This document shows, in pieces, positions 34,417 through 44,480 of a DNA stretch of 64,000 nt. The notes under the pieces are model-generated. The model saw only the letters and a list, made by a program, of their open reading frames with translations. It had not been told where the DNA came from and did no database searches. Made by a program: the position numbers and the translations under genes. Each line of letters starts with the position of its first letter. The first letter of the stretch is position 1. The stretch lies in the NCBI RefSeq assembly GCF_042682565.1, contig NZ_JBHUIC010000001.1; one strand, given 5' to 3'. Source of the stretch: Pistricoccus aurantiacus. GTDB taxonomy: Bacteria > Pseudomonadota > Gammaproteobacteria > Pseudomonadales > Halomonadaceae.

Positions 34417-34791
34417 GATTTTACTCCCAGACGAAACCTTCATTGACGAATCCCCACTATTATCATTGCGTTAGCGCGCCGAAGTCCAAGCATAAGCGTT
34501 TCCTGTCTTATTCCAGCCAGCGATATAACCTGAAAAAATTCGGCGGTCGGGACCAAAAATCCGACGCCCTCAGCAAAGATTGCGTTTTGCACAGCATTCA
34601 CAGAATCCCTGAACGAGCCTGTGGATAACCCCTGAATACCTTTTGCTCGGTGTGTTCCACCGGGGCCCGGCAGCAATCGATCAAAATTTGATCAACGCTC
34701 GCCTTACCATGTTTCAATGGACGACGTTGGTCAATATAGTTGTTCACGGTGCCTTGACTGATACAGTGCACGGCTCGATAAGGATGATGTC
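34417..34791. other. 375-bp divergent intergenic region
   Basis: No gene seen. It contains the perfect 7-1-7 inverted repeat GATCAAAATTTGATC at 34679-34693, a candidate operator, and one TGTGGATAA (34620-34628) equal to a consensus DnaA box. It separates the ABC importer from the DUF3549-rimB-rimK unit and must hold promoters for both. TTGACT at 34752 has no convincing partner. Confidence 0.6.
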
Positions 34792-35844
34792 ATGCGATCG
34801 ATTTCGACAGTCCACGATTTTTTCATGCGCGCCGGCGCCGAGTTGAACCTCTACCACGCGGGTCGACGAGTGGCGCCCTGTCCCATGAGTACGCTCGAAG
34901 CGTTTGAAAATCAGCAGCTCGCCTGGCCGATGCCCTGGCAAGGCCAGGCGCGGCTGGCCTGTGTCTTTACTCTCGGGGACATGACGGATCCCATCATCTG
35001 GTTTCTGGCCTTGCCTCTGGACGAACAGGGCTATCTGACGCCGGCCCCCCGGGATGCCTTTCTACAGCGTCTGCTGGAAACCCTGGGGCATACCGTCGAA
35101 ACCCTTCAATCGAGTAACGCCACGACGAAGGGCATGAGCCAGGCGGATAACCTGATGAAAGACAATCCCCTGGCCTTCACCCCCAGCCTTCATCATCGCG
35201 CCATGCTGCACGCTCAAGCCAGTCGCGATCTGGAACGCAGCGCCAGCGAGCATCTGGAGCTTGTGGAAAGTTATCTGCTGGACGGCGATCTTCAACATTG
35301 GCAAGCCCTGGGACTGCAAGGTCTGGCGGATTTCGTGGCGAGGCTGGATACGGCCCAGGCCACGCAGCTGGCGGCGAGATTACCTGCATTGCCGATCGCC
35401 GTATTGCATCCTCTGTGCTATTGCCTGGAACAGAGAGTCTTGATCGAGGTGTTGACCGAAGCGCTGCGTCGACGCGGCGAACGAGCCGCTCGGGAAGGCG
35501 ATCTCGAAACCCTGTGCGCCTGCATTCGAAGCGTCGGCGCCAGCCCGCAAGACAGCGTGAGTCGGTGGTATACTGAATTGCTCGATGATGCAAACGTCTG
35601 TGGTCCGGACGTACTCGCTGCCCTGGCGGCACGCGGCTGGGAGCATCTGGAAGACGCCACGCGACTGCCCCGCTTTCTCGAACGCGCCGCTGCGGATGAG
35701 CGGGTGGATTTCACGGCCCTGGTGCGTGACCTTGCAGCGATCCCACGCCTACGCCTGCCGATATTGATGCTGCTGCGGGAGGCGCCGCCGGCGTCCGATA
35801 TCAAGCATCGTCTGTTTGAATCTCGCGCCAAGGATACTCTATGA
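34792..35844 (+). CDS. DUF3549-family protein
   Basis: 350 residues, soluble and mostly helical. The N-terminus (VHDFFMRAGAELNLYHAGRRV) and IIWFLALPLDEQGYLTPAPRD are typical of DUF3549 proteins of Pseudomonas and Halomonas. The C-terminal half looks like helical repeats. Function unknown. Its stop overlaps the rimB start by 4 bp (ATGA), so the three genes probably form one operon, which suggests a connection with RimK-dependent protein modification. Confidence 0.8.
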   Translation: MRSISTVHDFFMRAGAELNLYHAGRRVAPCPMSTLEAFENQQLAWPMPWQGQARLACVFTLGDMTDPIIWFLALPLDEQGYLTPAPRDAFLQRLLETLGHTVETLQSSNATTKGMSQADNLMKDNPLAFTPSLHHRAMLHAQASRDLERSASEHLELVESYLLDGDLQHWQALGLQGLADFVARLDTAQATQLAARLPALPIAVLHPLCYCLEQRVLIEVLTEALRRRGERAAREGDLETLCACIRSVGASPQDSVSRWYTELLDDANVCGPDVLAALAARGWEHLEDATRLPRFLERAAADERVDFTALVRDLAAIPRLRLPILMLLREAPPASDIKHRLFESRAKDTL

Positions 35845-36275
35845 AGTCATTACCCTATCAAGCCAAGGCGGTGGTCGGTCGTCGCGAGATGGCCAGCCTG
35901 CCGGAGCTGGAGTTGATCCTGTGTTGCAAGATCGACACCGGCGCCAGAACCTCGGCGCTGCACGCGGAGGACATCATACCTTTCGAGCAGGACGCCCAGC
36001 GCTGGGTCAGTTTCGTGACCCAGGACGTTCAGGAAAGCGCCGAACGACGCTATCAACTAAAACTGCATGATTATCGACAGGTCACCAGTTCCAACGGCCA
36101 GACGGAATGGCGCTACGTGATTCGCACTCCCCTGACCCTGGGGGAATTGACCTTCCCGGTGGAACTGACCTTGACGGATCGCGGCAGCATGCGCCATCCC
36201 TTGTTACTAGGAAGACGGGCCATGCGCCGACTGCTGGTGGCACCGGGTGCGGCTTTCCTGCAAGGCGACCCCTGA
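35841..36275 (+). CDS. rimB: Retropepsin-like protease of the RimB / ATP-dependent zinc protease family
   Basis: 144 residues. The aspartic-protease-like motif is CKIDTGARTSALHA, followed by VTSSNGQTEWRYVI and RHPLLLGRRAMRRL. In Pseudomonas, RimB acts with RimK in glutamation of ribosomal protein S6. The position directly upstream of rimK supports the same partnership here; no rimA-like gene is present between them. Confidence 0.87.
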   Translation: MKSLPYQAKAVVGRREMASLPELELILCCKIDTGARTSALHAEDIIPFEQDAQRWVSFVTQDVQESAERRYQLKLHDYRQVTSSNGQTEWRYVIRTPLTLGELTFPVELTLTDRGSMRHPLLLGRRAMRRLLVAPGAAFLQGDP

Positions 36276-36298
36276 TTCAAACAAGAGGCTCAACTTCC

Positions 36299-37207
36299 AT
36301 GCATATCGCCCTGTTATCGCGCAATCGCAAGCTCTATTCCAGCCAGCGCCTGGTCGAAGCGGCAGAAAATCGCGGCCATACCGTTCGCGTGGTGGACACC
36401 CTGCGCTGCTACATGAATATCGCCTCTCACCGCCCCTTGATTCACTATCGAGGCGCGCAGCTGGAAAATTTCGACGCGGTGATTCCGCGCATCGGCGCGT
36501 CGGTCACCTTTTACGGCTGTGCGGTGCTGCGCCAGTTTGAAATGATGGGCACTCACGTACTCAATGACAGCGTGGCGATCACTCGCTCCCGGGACAAGCT
36601 GCGCTCCTTGCAACTGCTGTCTCGCAAGGGTATCGGCCTGCCGGTGACCGGCTTCGCTCACTCACCGGACGACATTCACGACCTGATCAAGATGGTCAAG
36701 GGCGCGCCTCTGGTGATCAAGCTGCTGGAAGGAACCCAAGGCATCGGCGTGGTGCTGGCGGAGACCAATCAAGCAGCGGAGTCGGTCATTCAGGCCTTCA
36801 TGGGCCTCAAGGCCAATATCATGGTACAGGAATACATCAAGGAAGCCGGCGGCGCGGACATTCGCTGCCTGGTGATCGGCGACAAGGTGGTCGCCGCCAT
36901 GAAGCGTCAGGCGGCGGAAGGCGAGTTTCGTTCCAATCTGCACCGTGGCGGAAGTTCCAGCCTGATTCGCATCACCCCGGAAGAACGCTCCACCGCGATT
37001 CGCGCCGCCAAGGCCATGGGGCTCAAGGTCGCCGGTGTCGATCTTCTGCGCTCCAATCACGGCTCGGTCATCATGGAGGTCAATTCCTCCCCAGGGCTGC
37101 GGGGCATCGAGGGTGCGACCGGCAAGGATATTGCGGGGCTGATCATCGAACATCTGGAAAAAAACGCCGCCCCGAAGCGCAAGGCGCCGCCCCGCCCTCA
37201 AGGCTGA
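36299..37207 (+). CDS. rimK: RimK ATP-grasp alpha-L-glutamate ligase
   Basis: 302 residues, full length for RimK (E. coli 300). The N-terminal MHIALLSRNRKLYSSQRLVEA, the ATP-grasp loop PLVIKLLEGTQGIGVVLAE and the metal-binding IMEVNSSPGLRGIEGATG are all present. It adds glutamates to the C-terminus of ribosomal protein S6. The frame is open to 36107, but the ATG at 36299 (AGAGG upstream) matches the conserved N-terminus. It follows rimB by 23 bp; the C-terminal tail is basic (APKRKAPPRP). Confidence 0.95.
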   Translation: MHIALLSRNRKLYSSQRLVEAAENRGHTVRVVDTLRCYMNIASHRPLIHYRGAQLENFDAVIPRIGASVTFYGCAVLRQFEMMGTHVLNDSVAITRSRDKLRSLQLLSRKGIGLPVTGFAHSPDDIHDLIKMVKGAPLVIKLLEGTQGIGVVLAETNQAAESVIQAFMGLKANIMVQEYIKEAGGADIRCLVIGDKVVAAMKRQAAEGEFRSNLHRGGSSSLIRITPEERSTAIRAAKAMGLKVAGVDLLRSNHGSVIMEVNSSPGLRGIEGATGKDIAGLIIEHLEKNAAPKRKAPPRPQG

Positions 37208-37285
37208 ATAATTTATTCGTCTCGAGGGGTAGAAAAACACTGTTTTCCACCGCACAATCCGAGTCACCGGAGGAGGTGACCGCCC

Positions 37286-37729
37286 ATGTTTCTCGATAAT
37301 CGCCAGGTGGCGATGGACAGCGTAATGGAAGCGCTGGCAGACAGTCTGGATTACTTTCAGGACAATCTCGAGCGCCTGCGCCCCTCTCTGCGCGATACGC
37401 TCAAACCGCTCTACGAAGCCCGAAGCAAGGACACCAAGGAACTTCAGCGACTGGCGAAGCGCCATCTCAAGCTGATGCCGCGAGACGCGGACGTGGAACG
37501 CGACGACTATCTATGGTTGTGGAGCCGGCTGAAGAGTTTCGTGGGCAACGACAGCGAGGTTCTGGTGGGTGAGCTGCTCGAGCAGGAGCGCGTACTGATG
37601 CAGGCCTTGGCGACGCTCTATACCCACCCCATGCCGGATGCCATCGAGCCGGTCATCGAACGCTGCTGGAAAGGCTGTCGAGAATTGATTCGCGAGCTTT
37701 ATCGTCTGCAAAGGAAGAAGACACGCTGA
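37286..37729 (+). CDS. Helical protein of unknown function
   Basis: 147 residues predicted almost wholly helical, charged, with repeated Leu/Arg heptads (LDYFQDNLERLRPSLRDTLKPL, WKGCRELIRELYRLQRKKT). A four-helix bundle is possible; I saw no ferritin-like metal ligands. It has an unusually strong Shine-Dalgarno (GGAGGAGGTGA, 37270-37280). The last 77 bp overlap the convergent SanA-like gene. Confidence 0.65.
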   Translation: MFLDNRQVAMDSVMEALADSLDYFQDNLERLRPSLRDTLKPLYEARSKDTKELQRLAKRHLKLMPRDADVERDDYLWLWSRLKSFVGNDSEVLVGELLEQERVLMQALATLYTHPMPDAIEPVIERCWKGCRELIRELYRLQRKKTR

Positions 37730-38414
37730 AGTCGTCGATCAGTCGAGGCGGTGCGATGATCAAGGGCTCCTGCGGCCCCAGGAAATAAGGCTGGCGATGC
37801 CAGAGATACAGATCCCCCAGCATACCCACCCGAGCCAGCCATTCTCGTGCCTCCAGGCGCCATGATCCAGCCGCTCGGCGAGTGGGCGCAGCGCAGCCAA
37901 TCGCGTTTATCCCCAGAACGTCGGCTATATACAACGCCCTGGGCAAGTGCCAATCCTGGGTAATCAGAATGGCACGCTCGACACCGAACACCTTCCGCGC
38001 CCGAACCAAGGTATCGAAAGTACTGAAGCCGGCGTAGTCCAGGGTCATGCTGCGATCCGGCACCGCGTGCTCACGCAGATAGCGCCACATGGTGATCGGC
38101 TCGTTGTAGTAGCGGGTGCGGTTATCGCCGGAAAGCAAGAGATGCTGAATTCGACGGCGGCGCAGCAATTCGGCGGCGGCCTGCATGCGCGCCTCGAAAT
38201 GCGGATTGCGACCGCCCTGCACATTCCACTGGGTCGTGCCGAAAACGATACCCAGCGGCTGCGTCACGCAGGCCGCCAACGAGGTCCTGATCTGATAGCG
38301 GGTACTGCCAAGCACCCAGAGATTGGCGGCCACGATAAGCAGCGCAGCAGCGGCTAGTGCGCAACCCAACCCCGTCAGGATGCGCTTGATCAAGCGCGCG
38401 CCCTTCAAGCGCAT
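37653..38414 (-). CDS. SanA/YdcF-like DUF218 membrane protein
   Basis: 253 residues. One N-terminal membrane helix (about 10-32) precedes a periplasmic DUF218 domain: PLGIVFGTTQW, RRRRIQHLLLSGDN, MTLDYAGFSTFDTLVRARKVFGV and AILITQDWHLPRALYIA. SanA affects envelope permeability in enterobacteria; biochemistry unknown. AAGGA precedes the ATG at 38414. The last 25 or so residues overlap the opposite gene and may be dispensable. Confidence 0.85.
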   Translation of the reverse strand: MRLKGARLIKRILTGLGCALAAAALLIVAANLWVLGSTRYQIRTSLAACVTQPLGIVFGTTQWNVQGGRNPHFEARMQAAAELLRRRRIQHLLLSGDNRTRYYNEPITMWRYLREHAVPDRSMTLDYAGFSTFDTLVRARKVFGVERAILITQDWHLPRALYIADVLGINAIGCAAPTRRAAGSWRLEAREWLARVGMLGDLYLWHRQPYFLGPQEPLIIAPPRLIDDFSVSSSFADDKARESILDSLSSSVR

Positions 38415-38496
38415 TGATGAGTATCCTTCGGCTCCGCGGAACCACCAGTCTAACACTTCGGCCCTGTCGACTCTCAACCGGGAGAGTACGCGAATC

Positions 38497-39069
38497 TCAG
38501 AACATACCCAGTTCCAGGCGCGCTTCCTCGCTCATCATCTCGCGACTCCAGGGCGGATCGAAAACGATATCCATGTGGACTCGGGAGATCTGAGGCGCGC
38601 CGAGGATCTTGCTGCGAGCGTCCGCGGCAATTACCTCGCCCATGCCGCAGCCCGGCGCGGTCAAGGTCATCTTGATCGTCACGATACGCTCACCGCTGAT
38701 CAAGCGCTCGATGCGACAGCCGTACACCAGCCCCAGTTCGACGATATCCACGGGTATCTCCGGATCGAAGCAGGTACGCAGCTGATCCCAGACGAACTGC
38801 TCGATTTCCTCGTCGGTGGCGTCCTCCGCCAAGGTGGGGCGAGGCAGGGCTTCCAGTCCCAGCGCATCGAGCTTGCTGCCCTCTATCAGGTAAAGACGCC
38901 CTTCGAAGGCGACGCTGACACTGCTGCCCTTGGCCTGCATGATCGTGACGATACTGTCCTCGGGCAAGGTCACGGTCTGGCCGAAAGGAATGGAAATGGC
39001 GGCCACATCGTGCTGAAGCGGCATCTCCTGGCCCTTGTACAGGCCCTGCAACTGTTCGATGGAACTCAT
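38497..39069 (-). CDS. sufT: SufT, Fe-S cluster assembly/maturation protein (DUF59)
   Basis: 190 residues. The N-terminal half is lineage-specific. The C-terminal half is a MIP18/DUF59 domain: DPEIPVDIVELGLVYG, LTAPGCGMGEVI with the conserved Cys, and FDPPWSREMMSEEARLELG. SufT helps in Fe-S maturation under high demand. The start at 39069 is 1 bp after the sufS stop, so this is the last gene of the suf operon. Confidence 0.92.
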   Translation of the reverse strand: MSSIEQLQGLYKGQEMPLQHDVAAISIPFGQTVTLPEDSIVTIMQAKGSSVSVAFEGRLYLIEGSKLDALGLEALPRPTLAEDATDEEIEQFVWDQLRTCFDPEIPVDIVELGLVYGCRIERLISGERIVTIKMTLTAPGCGMGEVIAADARSKILGAPQISRVHMDIVFDPPWSREMMSEEARLELGMF

Positions 39070-39070
39070 G

Positions 39071-40312
39071 CTAGCGCACCATACCAATGACCCGCTTGAG
39101 GGCTTCGACAAAAATATCGATCTCCTCCGGGGTATTGTAGGCGGCGAAGGACGCCCGGCAGGTGGCGTCCACGCCGAATTCCGCCAGCAGCGGCTGAGCA
39201 CAGTGATGGCCGGTACGAATCGCCACCCCCAGTTGGTCGATCAGCAGACCGATATCCTGAGAATGCGCTCCTTCGACGATAAAGGATATTACCGCCGCCT
39301 TGTGGGGCGCGGTGCCCAGGATACGCAGCCCGTCGATGCGAGACAGCTCTTGAGTGGCGTGGGCAAGCAGACGCTGTTCCCAGGACTTGATCAGACGCAG
39401 GTCGAACTCACCTACCCAATCCAGGGCGGCGCCGAAGCCGACCACCTCGCCTATCGCCGGAGTGCCCGCCTCGAAGCGATGAGGAATGTCCGCGAAGGTT
39501 GTGTGCACCTCGAAGGAAACCGTCTTGATCATTTCTCCGCCGCCCTGCCAGGGCGGCATTGCCTCGAGCAGGGCTGCCTTGCCGTAGAGCATTCCGACCC
39601 CGGTGGGACCGTATACCTTGTGGGCGGAAAAGGCGTAGAAATCCGCGTCCAGCGCTTGGACATCCACCCGCTCGTGGGGCGCCGCCTGGGCGCCGTCCAC
39701 GAGAATCAGGGCGCCCTGACGATGGGCGATATCCGCCATTTCCGCCACCGGATTGACGGTACCAAAGGCGTTGGAGATATGGTTGACCGCCACCAGTCGG
39801 GTGCGCTCCGTGAACAGGTCTCGATAGGCGTGCATGTCCAGCACGCCCCGTTCGTCCACCGGAATCACTTTGATGCGCAGCTCGAGTTCCCGGGCCAGCA
39901 GCTGCCACGGCACGATATTGGAGTGATGCTCCAGGCGCGAGATGAGGATTTCATCCCCGGCCTTGAGATTGGCCCGTCCCCAACTGTTGGCCACCAGGTT
40001 GATGGCTTCCGTGGTGCCCCGGGTAAAGATGATCTCGCGATGCTCGTGAGCGTTGATAAAGGCACGCACCTTCTCGCGGGTGCCCTCATAAGCCGCCGTC
40101 GCCTCATCCGCCAGAGTGTGCAACCCGCGGTGAATATTGGCGTTGTAGCGCCGGTAATAGTCGGCGATCGACTGGATCACCGACTCCGGCGTCTGGCTGG
40201 TAGCCGCATTGTCTAGATACACCAGCGGCTTGCCGTGCACTTCCCGATCCAGAATCGGGAAATGCCGACGCACCTGCGCTACATCGAGCTCGAGATCGTT
40301 GAAATCCACCAT
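39071..40312 (-). CDS. sufS: SufS cysteine desulfurase
   Basis: 413 residues, type II cysteine desulfurase. PLP lysine in AFSAHKVYGPTGVG and active-site Cys in RTGHHCAQPLL. N-terminal VYLDNAATSQTPESVI is diagnostic. It supplies persulfide sulfur to the SufBCD scaffold. No sufE or sufU is adjacent in this operon, so the sulfur-transfer partner must be encoded elsewhere. Confidence 0.97.
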   Translation of the reverse strand: MVDFNDLELDVAQVRRHFPILDREVHGKPLVYLDNAATSQTPESVIQSIADYYRRYNANIHRGLHTLADEATAAYEGTREKVRAFINAHEHREIIFTRGTTEAINLVANSWGRANLKAGDEILISRLEHHSNIVPWQLLARELELRIKVIPVDERGVLDMHAYRDLFTERTRLVAVNHISNAFGTVNPVAEMADIAHRQGALILVDGAQAAPHERVDVQALDADFYAFSAHKVYGPTGVGMLYGKAALLEAMPPWQGGGEMIKTVSFEVHTTFADIPHRFEAGTPAIGEVVGFGAALDWVGEFDLRLIKSWEQRLLAHATQELSRIDGLRILGTAPHKAAVISFIVEGAHSQDIGLLIDQLGVAIRTGHHCAQPLLAEFGVDATCRASFAAYNTPEEIDIFVEALKRVIGMVR

Positions 40313-40315
40313 GTA

Positions 40316-41677
40316 TCAACCCTCTTTGTTGGCCGGCTCGTCCAGCGCCGCGGCGGTTTCCACCAGACCGGCTAGATCGAAGCGCACCGGCAGCTTGCCC
40401 GCCACCGCCAATTCGACCCGCTCCGCGATGGCGTCCACCCGTACCTTTTCCATCACCTCGCCGGCGAAGGCCAGGGTCAACAGACCGCGGGCCGTCTGTT
40501 CGTCGATGCCCCGGGTACGCAGGGCATAGATGGCCTCCGCATCGAGTTGACCGGTAGTGGCGCCGTGGGAACACTTGACGTCGTCCGCATAGATCTCGAG
40601 TTCCGGCTTGGTATCGATTTCCGCACGATCCGACAGCAGCAGATTGGCGTTGCTCTGATGCGCCTCGATCTTCTGGCTGTCGCGCTTGACCACCACCTTG
40701 CCGTTGAAGACACCATGAGCCCGGTCGTTGAGAATGCCCTTATAGTTCTCGTTGGAAAACGTCAGAGGCGCGTTGTGGTTGGCCAGGGTGTGGTTGTCAA
40801 CATGCTGGCGACCCTGGGCGAAGAACAGGCCGAAGAAGTTGGACTCCGCCCCCTGAGCGTTGAGCTCGCCGACGATGTCGTTGCGCACCAGGGCGCCGCC
40901 CAGGTTGAGATTGAAGGAGGTAAAGCGGCTGTCCCGGCCTTGATCCAGATGCAGACTGGAAACATGCAGGTCGGAAAGCGACGCTTCCTGCAGCTTGTAA
41001 TGGGTCACCATGGCCCCTCGCTCCAGCATGAGTTCGCTGACCAGATTGGTAAAGTTGGCCGCGCCTTCTTCACCGACCTGATGCTCGATCAGCGTCACCT
41101 GACTGCGAGCGCCGGCTTCCACCAGTACCCGCGGGTGGCTCATGACGGGCTGATCGTTGGCTCGGGACAGAAACTGCAGGATGATCGGCGTTTCCACTAC
41201 CGTACCCGGCGCCAGACGCAGCACCGCGCCCTCCTCAAAGAAAGCCATGTTGAGGGCGGAAAAGGCGGAGAAATCAACGCTGCAAAGCCGGCCCAGAGCA
41301 CTGCCTACCGCCTCATGGTTATCCGCCAGCGCCTGAGAAAGCGGCGCCAGGGACGCACCCTGGGGCAACTTGCTCAAATCGGAAAGCGCACGGGAGAAGA
41401 GTCCATCCACGAAGGTCAGGCGAATCGCCTCGATGGGCAGAGTCAGCGCCGCGGCACTGCTCCGGGAAAATTCCGCGTCTCCCGCCAATGAGAATTCCCC
41501 TCGAGCGATGGCGCGGACATCCGTGTACTTGAACGCTTCGATCCGACGATTCGGGAAACCGATGGCTTCGAAACGCGCCGCCCCGGCCTGTCGTCGAGCG
41601 GCGATCCAGGTCGGCTCAGCACCACGCTGTGCATTGCGCGTTTCCAGGATATCGAGAAATTTCTGTTCGTCGCTCAT
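40316..41677 (-). CDS. sufD: SufD scaffold subunit
   Basis: 453 residues of the SufBD β-helix family, with the conserved core ASLSDLHVSSLHLDQG, VKRDSQKIEAHQSNANLLLSD and VKCSHGATTGQLD near the C-terminus. Forms SufBC2D. It overlaps sufC by 4 bp (ATGA) and ends 3 bp before sufS. Confidence 0.96.
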   Translation of the reverse strand: MSDEQKFLDILETRNAQRGAEPTWIAARRQAGAARFEAIGFPNRRIEAFKYTDVRAIARGEFSLAGDAEFSRSSAAALTLPIEAIRLTFVDGLFSRALSDLSKLPQGASLAPLSQALADNHEAVGSALGRLCSVDFSAFSALNMAFFEEGAVLRLAPGTVVETPIILQFLSRANDQPVMSHPRVLVEAGARSQVTLIEHQVGEEGAANFTNLVSELMLERGAMVTHYKLQEASLSDLHVSSLHLDQGRDSRFTSFNLNLGGALVRNDIVGELNAQGAESNFFGLFFAQGRQHVDNHTLANHNAPLTFSNENYKGILNDRAHGVFNGKVVVKRDSQKIEAHQSNANLLLSDRAEIDTKPELEIYADDVKCSHGATTGQLDAEAIYALRTRGIDEQTARGLLTLAFAGEVMEKVRVDAIAERVELAVAGKLPVRFDLAGLVETAAALDEPANKEG

Positions 41678-42426
41678 GCGGCGGACTCCTCCAGAATCCA
41701 GTCATAACCGCGGGACTCGAGTTCACGGGCCAGATCCGCGTCACCGCTCTTGGCGATGCGCCCGTCCACCAGTACATGGACGTGGTCAGGCACCACGAAA
41801 TCCAGCAGGCGCTGATAGTGGGTCACCAGCAGGATGCCGCGATCCTCGCCACGCAAGGAATTGATGCCCTTGGACACCACACGCATGGCATCGATATCCA
41901 GGCCGGAATCGATCTCGTCGAGCATGGCGAGCTTGGGTTCGAGCACCAGCATCTGCAGGATTTCGTTGCGTTTCTTCTCTCCGCCGGAGAAGCCCTCGTT
42001 GACCGCTCGCTGCAGGAAGCTCGAATCCATCTTCATGAAGGCGATCTTCTCGCGAATCAGCTTCATGAACTCCGGCGCGGGAATCTCTCCCAACCCTTGC
42101 GCTTCGCGCTTGGCGTTGAGCGCCGCCTTGAGCAGATAGACGTTCTTGACCCCGGGTATCTCCACCGGATACTGAAACCCCAGCAGCAGCCCCGCGCGAG
42201 CCCGTTCCTCTATATCCATCTCGAAGATGTCGCGACCCTCGAAGGTGATCGAGCCGCTGGTCACCACATACTCCTCCTTGCCGGCGATCACCGCAGAAAG
42301 CGTCGATTTCCCGGAACCGTTAGGCCCCATGATGGCGTGCACTTCCCCGGCATTGACGGTCAGCGACAGTCCCTTGAGGATTTCGTTGCCTTCCACGCTG
42401 ACGTGCAGATCCTTGACTTCGAGCAT
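41674..42426 (-). CDS. sufC: SufC ATPase
   Basis: 250-residue ABC ATPase without a membrane partner. Walker A is GPNGSGKSTLSAV, the signature NEGFSGGEKKRNEILQM and Walker B LAMLDEIDSGLD, with FEMDIEERARAGLLLGFQYPVEI typical of SufC. It powers conformational change of SufBD. Confidence 0.97.
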   Translation of the reverse strand: MLEVKDLHVSVEGNEILKGLSLTVNAGEVHAIMGPNGSGKSTLSAVIAGKEEYVVTSGSITFEGRDIFEMDIEERARAGLLLGFQYPVEIPGVKNVYLLKAALNAKREAQGLGEIPAPEFMKLIREKIAFMKMDSSFLQRAVNEGFSGGEKKRNEILQMLVLEPKLAMLDEIDSGLDIDAMRVVSKGINSLRGEDRGILLVTHYQRLLDFVVPDHVHVLVDGRIAKSGDADLARELESRGYDWILEESAA

Positions 42427-42512
42427 CTTGAATACCTTTTATCGCAAGCCGCCAGATCGCGACTTCAAAAATTGACTGTTTTATCGGTCTTGAAAAACGC
42501 CCATCCGAGCTC

Positions 42513-43955
<1,443 letters not shown>

Positions 43956-44012
43956 GTTTTTTCTCCTCCCCGGCTATCGACGGCGCGATCCGGGCATGTC
44001 ACGGTAAATACG

Positions 44013-44480
44013 TTAGTGGCTGGCTTCTGTGGCCAGCGTCACGCTCTGAATAGGTAAACGTACCGGTAGTTTTATGGGTGTCGGCGCAGCCAGGTGCGCC
44101 AGGGTCACACTATCGAGCAGGGTACGTACACCCAACGTGACCCGCTGCCAATTGTCCGCCAGATCGCAGCGATCGATCAGTTCACAAACTCCCTCTTCAT
44201 GACTGCACTCGGTAATTGCCACTGGCCCTTCCATGGCGGTGATGATATCGATCACGGTAATCTGAGCAGGATCCTGCGCCAGTCGGTATCCACCTTGAGC
44301 GCCCCGCGACGAACTGAGCAAGCCCGCCCGTACCAGCATTTTCAGAGTCTTGCTGACCGTGGGATGCGGCAGGCGGACCGCTTTTGCCAGATCGGCTGCC
44401 GCACAAGAGGCTTCGGGATGACGAGCGATCTGCGCCATGATGATGGCCGCATAGTCGGTCAGTCGGGAAAGCTTGAGCAT
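44013..44480 (-). CDS. Rrf2-family Fe-S regulator of the suf operon
   Basis: 155 residues. Winged-helix N-terminus (KLSRLTDYAAIIMAQIARH, KAVRLPHPTVSKTLKMLVRAGL), then three cysteines spaced C-x6-C-x5-C (ECSHEEGVCELIDRC) for a [2Fe-2S] or similar cluster, near the C-x5-C-x5-C pattern of IscR. First gene of the operon, 57 bp before sufB. An IscR type-1-like operator overlaps its promoter, so autorepression in the cluster-loaded form is the likely logic. Confidence 0.93.
   Translation of the reverse strand: MLKLSRLTDYAAIIMAQIARHPEASCAAADLAKAVRLPHPTVSKTLKMLVRAGLLSSSRGAQGGYRLAQDPAQITVIDIITAMEGPVAITECSHEEGVCELIDRCDLADNWQRVTLGVRTLLDSVTLAHLAAPTPIKLPVRLPIQSVTLATEASH

Noticed and set aside
34620..34628. 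Consensus DnaA box (TGTGGATAA)
   Set aside because: A single 9-base match is expected by chance in a window this size, and no cluster, AT-rich unwinding element or dnaA/dnaN neighbour is present, so this is not an origin.
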